Source of the DNA: an uncultured Roseibium sp.
Lineage (GTDB): Bacteria > Pseudomonadota > Alphaproteobacteria > Rhizobiales > Stappiaceae
Assembly (NCBI RefSeq): GCF_963669205.1
Contig: NZ_OY769915.1
Coordinates: 2,144,001-2,208,000 of the forward strand
Direction: 5' to 3'
DNA length: 64,000 bases
The translations under genes and the position numbers were made by a program. Below the pieces are notes generated by a model. That model was not told the origin of the DNA and did no database searches. It saw only the letters and a list, made by a program, of their open reading frames with translations. Of this stretch, positions 42,219 to 49,216 are shown in pieces (the stretch's first letter is position 1; each line of letters opens with the position of its first letter).

Positions 42219-44296
42219 CACCGATCCGGTTCGAGCAGCGCGTTGCCGATCTCCTGGCCTTCCTGTTTGCCATGGTCATCCTTGTCTACGCCGCATCCGG
42301 ACCGCTGTCCGAACTCGTGCGCTGGGTCATCGAGGCCACGACTCCCGGCTTCGACGAACTGTCACGGCGCCAGCAACGGCTTTTGATGCGCGAGCACTGG
42401 CTCGGGGGCTCCTTCAGGTCGTTCGAGCGGACGTTTCTCCTGCCGACGGGCCTGATCCTGGGGCTGCCGATCCTGTTCTCCTTCGCGGTCTCCTTTCTCA
42501 ATCTGCCTGGAACGCGGTCCTGGCTAAGATGGGCGCTGGCAGCGCTGTCGACGGTTGTGTTCTGCATCTGGGTCGCAAACCTCTTTGCCGTTGACGGCGG
42601 CGCCCTGCCGTCGGCGCAGCCGCTCGATTTCGTGCTCTTCCCGATCGCGACTGCGCTGGTTCTCTATCTGACATGGCGCGGCTTCGGTGGTTTCATCGTC
42701 GGCTTCTGCCTCTTCTGGATCATCTATTTCTTCGTCCGCGGCTGGCTGCCGGACTGGACCGGCATTCTTGCCGGCTCGGAGGCGACACTGGCGCAAAGCA
42801 TGCGCTCCATGGTGCTGAATTTCTGGTCGCAGACCGGCGGCATGTTCGGTCAGCCGCTTCAGGTCGTCTCGGGCAACGTCTTGATCTTCATCGTGTTCGG
42901 CGCGGTTCTCATGGCGAGCGGGGCAGGAGATCTCCTGATGAAGATCGCCAACAGGCTGACCGGTGGACTGACCGGGGGCGCCGCCCATGCAGCTGTCGCC
43001 AGTTCCGCGTTGTTCGGGACCCTGAGCGGGGCGGCGATCTCCAATGTCGTCTCGACCGGTGTCATGACCATTCCGGTGATCAAGCGCTCCGGATTCCGTC
43101 CGGCCTTTGCCGCTGCTGTGGAAGCGGCCGCCTCCACCGGCGGGCAGGTGATGCCGCCGGTCATGGGTGTCGTGGCGTTCTTCGTGGCCGGTCAGATCGG
43201 CCTGGAATACCGCTACATCGTCGTTGCGGCGATCATTCCGGCGATCTTCTTCTATCTCGGCACGTTCCTGACGGTCTATTTCGAGGCGCGCCGCCAGGGT
43301 GTCGGTCCTCTGCCGGCGGAAGAACGCCCGGCCCTGACGGGTGTTGAACGGGTGCAGTGCCTTGTATTCGTCCTGCCGCTGGGCGTCCTGAGCTATTTCC
43401 TGTTTGCGCAGCCTTCGGTGCCGAAGGCCGGCTTCTACGGCTTCATCGTCGCCCTTGTCAGCGCGCTGGTTCTGTTCCGCGGTTTCCGGACGCCGGAAAA
43501 GCTCTACAAGGCCTTTGTCAGCGCCGGGCGCATGTCCGCGTCGATCATCGTGATCGTCACCGCGATCGGCCTGATTGTCGGCCTGATCCAGGTGTCCGGT
43601 TTCAGCGGCCGCCTGTCCCTGTTGCTGGCACAGCTGGCCGGAGGCCCCTTGTTCGCGACGCTTGTTGTCGTTGCTCTTGGTGCGATCGTCCTCGGCATGG
43701 GACTGCCGCCGGGAGCGACCTATTTCATCATCGTCATCGCGCTCAGCTCCGGCATCGATGCCGTCGGTATCGCGCCCCTGACCCTGCATCTCTTCGTCGT
43801 CTTCTTTGCCGTGATATCAACCGTGACGCCACCGGTCGCTCTCGCCGCATTTGCGGCGGCACCGATTGCAGGGGCAGACCCGGTGCGTACGGGGTTTCAG
43901 GCAGCAAGGCTTGCGCTGGCGGGCTTCATCATTCCCTTCGTTTTCGTCTATCACCCGGCTGTTCTCTACAAGCTCCAGGTTCTGTTCGGATGGTTTGGCG
44001 GCGAGGTGCCGACATCGAAGGCAATGATCGATATCGCGACAGTGAGCTGGTTCGATCTCGGCTGGATCCTGGTGGCCTTTGCCCTTTCCATGTGGCTTTT
44101 GACATCGGCGCTGACCGGCTTTGAGAAGAACAGGCTCAATGCAATCGAACGCATCCTGAGGGTCACGGCGGGAGGTGCGCTTCTGATTCCGGACATGTTG
44201 ATTGCCGGACCGGCGCTTGCCGCCGGGATCGGTCTTGTTGTCGGACACAGGTTCCTGGGGGGAGATCCGTCACCGGTCGATGCAAAATCGGCCTGA
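42215..44296 (+). CDS. TRAP transporter fused permease (DctQM, TAXI type)
   Basis: 693 residues with a four-segment N-terminal DctQ-like part (about 1-150) and a large DctM-like part. ATGA overlap with the upstream gene. Marks: SGAAISNVVSTGVMTIPVIKR and AAVEAAASTGGQVMPPVMG, typical of permeases that work with TAXI binding proteins. The partner is encoded next. Confidence 0.92.
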   Translation: MTPIRFEQRVADLLAFLFAMVILVYAASGPLSELVRWVIEATTPGFDELSRRQQRLLMREHWLGGSFRSFERTFLLPTGLILGLPILFSFAVSFLNLPGTRSWLRWALAALSTVVFCIWVANLFAVDGGALPSAQPLDFVLFPIATALVLYLTWRGFGGFIVGFCLFWIIYFFVRGWLPDWTGILAGSEATLAQSMRSMVLNFWSQTGGMFGQPLQVVSGNVLIFIVFGAVLMASGAGDLLMKIANRLTGGLTGGAAHAAVASSALFGTLSGAAISNVVSTGVMTIPVIKRSGFRPAFAAAVEAAASTGGQVMPPVMGVVAFFVAGQIGLEYRYIVVAAIIPAIFFYLGTFLTVYFEARRQGVGPLPAEERPALTGVERVQCLVFVLPLGVLSYFLFAQPSVPKAGFYGFIVALVSALVLFRGFRTPEKLYKAFVSAGRMSASIIVIVTAIGLIVGLIQVSGFSGRLSLLLAQLAGGPLFATLVVVALGAIVLGMGLPPGATYFIIVIALSSGIDAVGIAPLTLHLFVVFFAVISTVTPPVALAAFAAAPIAGADPVRTGFQAARLALAGFIIPFVFVYHPAVLYKLQVLFGWFGGEVPTSKAMIDIATVSWFDLGWILVAFALSMWLLTSALTGFEKNRLNAIERILRVTAGGALLIPDMLIAGPALAAGIGLVVGHRFLGGDPSPVDAKSA

Positions 44297-44332
44297 ACAC
44301 ACATGAACTGCATATTTCAGGGAGGAAATCGC

Positions 44333-45307
44333 ATGCGGAAACTGGCACTGGCTGCAAGCGCAGCCATGATCTGGGCGGCATCGGCCCAGGCTCAGGACAC
44401 ACTCAAGATGGCAACGATCGCGCCGAGCCTCGGCCAGGCGATCACCATGGCGACCTTCGCCAATATCGTCACCGACAATCTCGATGATGTCGAAATCGAG
44501 GTCTCCGGCGGCGGCGCGGCGACGCTGCATATGATGGAAGTGGCGCGCGGCAATCTCGACATGTCGATGACCAGCCCGGTGATCTACAACCTGATGTCCG
44601 CCGGCAAGGCGATGTATGCCAAGGAGCCGGACGCTCCCGAGCTTGCCAAGAACTACCGGCTGCTGATGTGGTTCCCCTACGGCCAGTATCATTTCGCGGT
44701 CCGGGGCGACAGCGACATCCAGGTGCTGGACGACATCGAGGGCGCGTCCGTGTTTCTCGGGCCCCAGGGCGGCGGTGCCTACAACGCCGCGCGCGGCTGG
44801 GTCGAGGCCACCACCGGTCTCGTCGTCGGCGAGGACTACGACGCCATCAAGGCCAACTGGCAGACCGGGTTCCAGGCGTTTCTCGACGGCAAGATCGACG
44901 TCTACGTGAACGGTTGCCTTGATCCGTGCGGCCAGTTCATCCAGTTCACCGAAACGGAGAATCTGCGCTTCATCGGTCCGGAGAGCGATGAAGGCGAGGA
45001 GGTCGACAAGTGGCTCGGCAAGTGGCGCTACCGTGCCGAAGTTCCGGCGGGCATGTATGACGGCCAGATCAACGAGGACCCGGTGATGTCCTTCGACACC
45101 GCCGTTGGCATCGGCGTGCGCGCTGACCTTGACGAGGAAACCGTCTACAAGATCACCAAGACCTTTTGGGACAATCTGGAACAGGTGACCTCCGAGGCGC
45201 CCTGGGCCGAGGCGCTGGACGTGAAGTTCGCGGCATCCAAGCGCGGCCTGATGGAGCTGCATCCCGGCGCCGAGCGCTACTACCGCGAAGTCGGCGCGGC
45301 GGAGTGA
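44333..45307 (+). CDS. TAXI-family TRAP solute-binding protein
   Basis: 324 residues from the ATG at 44333 (GGGAGGAAA upstream), with a signal peptide 1-21 (cleaved near AQAQD). TAXI marks: GGGAATLHMMEVARGNLDMSM and FLGPQGGGAYNAAR. It has a pair of cysteines in GCLDPCGQ. Periplasmic receptor of the fused permease; presumably binds the ester cleaved by the two hydrolases of this operon. Confidence 0.92.
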   Translation: MRKLALAASAAMIWAASAQAQDTLKMATIAPSLGQAITMATFANIVTDNLDDVEIEVSGGGAATLHMMEVARGNLDMSMTSPVIYNLMSAGKAMYAKEPDAPELAKNYRLLMWFPYGQYHFAVRGDSDIQVLDDIEGASVFLGPQGGGAYNAARGWVEATTGLVVGEDYDAIKANWQTGFQAFLDGKIDVYVNGCLDPCGQFIQFTETENLRFIGPESDEGEEVDKWLGKWRYRAEVPAGMYDGQINEDPVMSFDTAVGIGVRADLDEETVYKITKTFWDNLEQVTSEAPWAEALDVKFAASKRGLMELHPGAERYYREVGAAE

Positions 45308-45321
45308 CGGGAAGGGACGCT

Positions 45322-45347
45322 ACGCGGGGGAAAAGGGTCTCCCGCGT
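45322..45347 (+). terminator. Stem-loop terminator after TAXI operon
   Basis: A ten-pair stem with one G-U pair (ACGCGGG at 45322-45328 with CCCGCGT at 45341-45347, extended inward to a six-base loop), 15 bases after the stop and followed by TTC. Confidence 0.65.
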
Positions 45348-45857
45348 TTCGCACCTCGGGGAATTCAGCAGCAGGTGCCTGCCGGTCGCCAGGCTCTCCT
45401 TCGAACTCCTTTCGGCGTAGGGCCCTGCTTTGGCACCCAACGGGCAACGGCTGCTTGCGAAGATGGGTCTGACCAACGTCATCCGCTCAAAAAACACTGC
45501 CGAACATATGCTGTTGAGAAGACCCGCATTATTCCGTCCGGCATCAAGTCACAATACGGAATTGCCGTCCCGGTTTGCCGCGAAAGCGGCAAGACCGGGA
45601 CCAGTGTCCCTTGTCGCCGGAGACAAAAGAACGAGAATCCGGTGTTTACCGGAATCCGGTCTTCCGCTGCGCTTCAACCGGAATGACGAGATCATTGATT
45701 GGTGGCCGCCTTACCAGATCCAATTCGGGTTAAACCGGACAGCAGAGGGTGGTAGCGCAAAGTGGCGTTGGGCGAATGGGCGCTGCGTGCGCTTGACCGA
45801 TCAACCGGCATACCCTGTCTCGAACTGCCTTGTCCGCTGAACCTGGCGGAATGCTGT
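45348..45857. other. Intergenic region with repeat copy 2
   Basis: About 510 bases without a convincing gene. It contains the 40-bp repeat at 45651-45690. Short open frames here have no ribosome-binding site and unusual composition for this genome. Confidence 0.5.
45651..45690 (+). repeat. Dispersed 40-bp intergenic repeat, copy 2
   Basis: Matches 12417-12456 in 32 of 40 positions, same orientation. It lies between the TAXI operon and the small-ORF operon. Confidence 0.6.
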
Positions 45858-46037
45858 TCAGTTGACCGGTTTGGGCATGTGAGTGGCCACGTTCACGATC
45901 CTGCCGTCGGCACCGTTTTGTGTGAGCGCGACTGCAATCGCTTTCGTGATGTCCTGCTGTGCTTTCTTGGTGAAGGCGTGTTTTTCGGCCGTGTCTGCAG
46001 GCAGATTTCTCAGGTCGATTTCCAGTCTGATTTTCAT
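45858..46037 (-). CDS. Small hypothetical protein, second gene of a coupled pair
   Basis: 59 residues (MKIRLEIDLRNLPADTAEKH, then AFTKKAQQDITKAIAVALTQ, ending HMPKPVN). AGGA lies eight bases before the ATG, and the ATGA overlaps the stop of the upstream gene, a strong sign of a real coupled gene. Soluble, basic and probably alpha/beta; no family recognised. Confidence 0.6.
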   Translation of the reverse strand: MKIRLEIDLRNLPADTAEKHAFTKKAQQDITKAIAVALTQNGADGRIVNVATHMPKPVN

Positions 46038-46345
46038 GGGTCTTTCCTGTCTGATGCATACTCGTGCGGAATAGCGATCACCCTGTGACAGGGATCTTGT
46101 TCACGAATGACTCCGATGGTCTTTTCTGACCGGGAAAACGTCTTTGCCTGGCTCGACAGGCGTTGGCGCGGCGTCCTTTTGCAGAAAGCGTCTGACACGT
46201 TGATCAGGGTTCCGGCAGGTTCAAGCCTCGGGTCGTCTGTGCGTGTGATCGAGATCGAAAACGGGACGTGCACCCGCTTTTGACGTGCGGCGAAGAGCGC
46301 GTTTGAAACGTTGCAAGCGGTAAGACTAAACTCCGTTTTTGACAT
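46034..46345 (-). CDS. Hypothetical protein, first gene of a coupled pair
   Basis: 103 residues, ATG with GAGG seven bases upstream. Rich in Arg and Ser, no membrane segment, no recognised domain (N-terminus MSKTEFSLTACNVSNALFAA; C-terminus HEYASDRKDP). Overlaps the next small gene by four bases. It begins 42 bases from a MITE copy. Unknown function; could belong to an accessory or phage-derived module. Confidence 0.5.
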   Translation of the reverse strand: MSKTEFSLTACNVSNALFAARQKRVHVPFSISITRTDDPRLEPAGTLINVSDAFCKRTPRQRLSSQAKTFSRSEKTIGVIREQDPCHRVIAIPHEYASDRKDP

Positions 46346-46386
46346 GTCTTGGCCTCGCGAGGGATATGTTGAATCCTGTGTTCAGG

Positions 46387-46655
46387 CTAGGGTACGGACC
46401 CATAAATGAAGCCAAATTGGCGGCAGAAATGGCAAAGTCTGGTGTGGAAGCGTGTGCAGAGCGGGCTGTTGCCCGGCCAAGCGCTATGACGCTACGGGGT
46501 GAAGCCATTTCCATGCCCTTCGGATTTGACCGGATTGCGCCTCCTCTGCGTCGCGAAAGGCTTGAAAATGAACCACATTTCCTGCGCTTCCGCTCCTTGA
46601 GGAGAAACAATCCGCCTCGAACCATTTCCGCCTCATTTATGGGTCCTTACCCTAG
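46387..46655 (-). mobile_element. MITE, family 1, copy B
   Basis: 269 bases bounded by CTAG, with the same termini as copy A in the opposite overall orientation. One end has a changed base (GGGTAAGGACCC). The interior matches copy A after reverse complementing, including 41 identical bases at 46549-46589. No coding capacity. Confidence 0.8.
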
Positions 46656-47097
46656 GCTCTACCTTGCGTCACTGTTATGCGGTTTGCGCAGTTTTGTTGC
46701 CGATTTTTCCTGAATTCAGACCCGATCCTCGACCCCAAATCGTCAGGCCGGAGAGGCGCCTCCTGTCCGCGTCATTTTTGCCTGCCGGCTTGAGAAAATC
46801 ATCCAGCTTTCTGTCGAGGCGACTGTTCTCGGGCCGTTCACCGTTGGCCGGGATGAGACGGGATTATGCGATTTGCATCAAAAGTTGCCGGTTGATTGAG
46901 CGTATTGCGGCAGCGGCACCCCGGCTTGCATTCTGGCGGGCAACGTGGCGTACAAAACCCGATTCGATTTGGCTCCGGTTTTCTCCCGCCAAACCGCAGG
47001 AGCACGACCCGTTCTCGATCGAACCTTGTTGAAACAGCCTGAAACGACCGAAAATTGATCTTGCAATACCCTAAGAAATCAAGGAAAAGGGCGGAAC
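46656..47097. other. Intergenic region before tRNA-Ser
   Basis: 440 bases with no convincing gene. The DNA just upstream of the tRNA must hold its promoter. Confidence 0.45.
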
Positions 47098-47187
47098 GGA
47101 GAGGTGGCCGAGTGGCTGAAGGCGCTCCCCTGCTAAGGGAGTATACCGGGAACGGTATCGAGGGTTCGAATCCCTTCCTCTCCGCCA
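47098..47187 (+). tRNA. tRNA-Ser (GCT anticodon)
   Basis: 90 bases including an encoded CCA. The acceptor arms GGAGAGG (47098-47104) and CCTCTCC (47177-47183) pair perfectly, followed by G and CCA. The anticodon GCT is at 47132-47134, and the long variable arm typical of tRNA-Ser follows (TATACCGGGAACGGTATC). The T arm reads GGGTTCGAATCCC. Reads AGC/AGU codons. Confidence 0.97.
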
Positions 47188-47583
47188 CTTTTCATTTCAA
47201 GAAATTGATAAATAAAGAGAAATAGATTTAGCTGATTTGCAGGCTCAATTTGGCCGATCATCCGGGATCCAGCGTATCGTCATAAATTAAATTGGCCGCG
47301 CTTATGCACGATGACGGCAGCGATACCACGATATGATTGGATGAAGGCAGCTGCATCGTCATACAAGGCGTTCTTGTTGCCGGTCTGAATGAAAGCCGCT
47401 TCATCTTCAGCTAGAGCATCGGGCGATAGGCAAACGGGTTGCAAAAAGACCCGTTTCGAAATCCGTCAGCTCCTTGTCCAGCCGTCATTTTGCATCACGC
47501 AGCCCAACGCCGCGAAACGTGGAAGTGTTCAGCTTGTCCATGACCGGTCTTAGGTGAAGTTAGCACATGCAGGCGCGCAGATA
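47188..47583. other. Downstream of tRNA-Ser: possible gene remnant
   Basis: About 400 bases with lower GC at its start. On the minus strand an open stretch ending at 47280 reads like protein (EDEAAFIQTGNKNALYDDAA, then AFIQSYRGIAAVIVHKRG) but has no start codon and is closed upstream by a stop; another frame to its right also looks protein-like (RLDKELTDFETGLFATRL). This suggests a decayed, frame-broken gene. No copy of the tRNA 3' end (attachment site) was seen. Confidence 0.35.
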
Positions 47584-48327
47584 CTATCTGACGAGTTCCA
47601 GAGACGTTCGATAAATGATCTCGTCCCATTGTGTTTTGCGTGTCTCGATATCCGCTGCGATATCGGAAATAGGAAACTCGTCTCGATTTTCACTTACATT
47701 GACCTTCAACCCGAAATAGGGCGCGATCGACAGGCGACGACACAGGATATTCATATCCTCATAAAAATTGTTCTGGAAACCCACGAAGTCCATCTCCGCA
47801 AGTTCCGAGATTGCCTTTTCGGTCCATCTACGCCACTCGGTTTCGGTTTCCACCGTTTCAAGCAAATCACCTCCAAGATGTCGAACCATCGCGTTGTCCG
47901 TCAGCGCAACCATGCTCCGCGTCTCGATCTGCAGGAAATCTTCGTACGAATAGTCCGTCCAGCTTCCCGGCAAGTCCATCCATCGCCATCCCTGTTCACT
48001 CACGAAGTAACGATAAGCGCTCCGCAAACGTTCCTTTGGTGCCCTCAAGAAGGTGAACACGAAATCATCCGGTTTTCTGCCGATTTCGCTCAGGGTCGGT
48101 GTATCAAAGTGGCCGGAGATAAATTTTGATTTTTTCGCTTCGGATATCGCGGCGTCGATTCTTGCGTGATGGTATTCTGTGTGGACAATCGTATGTCTTT
48201 TTCGCTTCAGGAACTTGTCCAGTTTTCCGAATGCCACCTTACCCCTGATGTGTTTGAACACGGTGCTGCCGGCACATTTGGGGATGTGAAAATAAATGAT
48301 CCTGGGCCCAATGGAAATTGGAAGCAT
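47584..48327 (-). CDS. Sulfotransferase family 2-type protein
   Basis: 247 residues. The PAPS 5'-phosphosulfate loop is HIPKCAGSTVF and the 3'-phosphate site is FLRAPKERLRSAYR, as in carbohydrate sulfotransferases (PF03567). It would transfer sulfate from PAPS to a glycan or other acceptor. Base composition is lower in GC than the neighbours and it lies just beyond a tRNA gene, which suggests recent acquisition. It may modify the exopolysaccharide encoded further right. Confidence 0.85.
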   Translation of the reverse strand: MLPISIGPRIIYFHIPKCAGSTVFKHIRGKVAFGKLDKFLKRKRHTIVHTEYHHARIDAAISEAKKSKFISGHFDTPTLSEIGRKPDDFVFTFLRAPKERLRSAYRYFVSEQGWRWMDLPGSWTDYSYEDFLQIETRSMVALTDNAMVRHLGGDLLETVETETEWRRWTEKAISELAEMDFVGFQNNFYEDMNILCRRLSIAPYFGLKVNVSENRDEFPISDIAADIETRKTQWDEIIYRTSLELVR

Positions 48328-48809
48328 AAGTCACAGAAGTCCAATGTTTCGCGTATTTTGTGCTTGAGATGCACGCTCTTATTGAGATCGGCGTGACAAT
48401 ATTTGCGTCTGCGAAACGCGGTTATGCGCACAGCGAAAACTCTGCTCCGTAAGATCATTTGCGTTTCAGTCAGGCATGAGTTGGAACGGCAGCGCTTGTG
48501 ACCCCGGGTCCGCGACCGCGTTGTCCGGCACCCGGGCATGGCGCCGGTTTGGGTGCCGACGCGACGTCGAAATTTGTGAAGCCGGCATTGGCTGCGGGCC
48601 GTGTTGCGGGAACCCAGGTTGACGGCCGGTATCAGATTGAGCGTCCTTGGGGTGGAGGCTGCCCGCAATGCGAAAAATGGTGCGCGTCTGGGCGGGTTTG
48701 CCTGTGTCAGATACCGCGGCGGTTCTTTGCCTCATTGAGAAGGCTGCCGAGCCTTGCCGCGGCTTGCGTGAACCGCGATAGTCTCCTTGCACAGACCAGT
48801 GGAGGCGAG
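48328..48809. other. Intergenic region
   Basis: 480 bases between the divergent sulfotransferase and NTF2-like genes. No gene is supported; open frames lack start signals and have biased composition. Confidence 0.45.
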
Positions 48810-49187
48810 ATGTCCGGCAAACAGGAATTCCAGTCATTGTTCGACGCCTATGCCGGTTGCTATCGCGCCGGAGATGCTGCCGGATGTGCGGCCTTCTTTT
48901 CACCCGGCGCGGAACTTTTCTCACCCTACGGTCCACCGGCGGCTGGGCGGGCGGCGATCGAGGCAGCTCATCTGGAGTGGTTTGACGAGGACGCCGTCAA
49001 CAAGGAAATCGAAGTGACGAGTGCCGGGAGGTCAGGCGACCTTGGCTGGTGTCTCGCGCATTACAGCGAAGGGGACGAAGGCCAGGGCACGTCCTTGAAT
49101 GTGCTGCAGCGCCAGGCCGGCGGAAACTGGCTGATCCTGCGCTGCAGTCTGAATGAAATCCTGGTGGCGGGGCCGATTGTATCCTGA
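48810..49187 (+). CDS. NTF2-like (SnoaL/DUF4440-type) protein
   Basis: 125 residues, ATG with GGAGG upstream. Single NTF2 fold: SLFDAYAGCYRAGDAAGCAA (helices), FSPGAELFSPYGPPAAGRAA, then C-terminal strands GTSLNVLQRQAGGNWLILRC. Small cytoplasmic protein, function unknown. The protease gene begins 30 bases later. Confidence 0.8.
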   Translation: MSGKQEFQSLFDAYAGCYRAGDAAGCAAFFSPGAELFSPYGPPAAGRAAIEAAHLEWFDEDAVNKEIEVTSAGRSGDLGWCLAHYSEGDEGQGTSLNVLQRQAGGNWLILRCSLNEILVAGPIVS

Positions 49188-49216
49188 ATGTGAAACGTCA
49201 AGTGCGGAACAAGCCG

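Noticed and set aside
39237..42221. A 994-codon open frame on the minus strand
   Set aside because: Antisense to the sulfatase and MBL alkylsulfatase genes, which have full family motifs. GC-rich third positions keep the opposite strand open.
45430..45840. Plus-strand open frame of 136 codons
   Set aside because: Passes through the 40-bp repeat, has no ribosome-binding site and a composition unlike real genes nearby.
46339..46713. Plus-strand open frame across MITE copy B
   Set aside because: It spans both ends of a non-coding element and has no conserved content.
46838..47188. Minus-strand open frame starting MAERKGFEPS
   Set aside because: It is the well-known false protein produced by reading the antisense strand of a tRNA-Ser gene; the tRNA is clear at 47098-47187.
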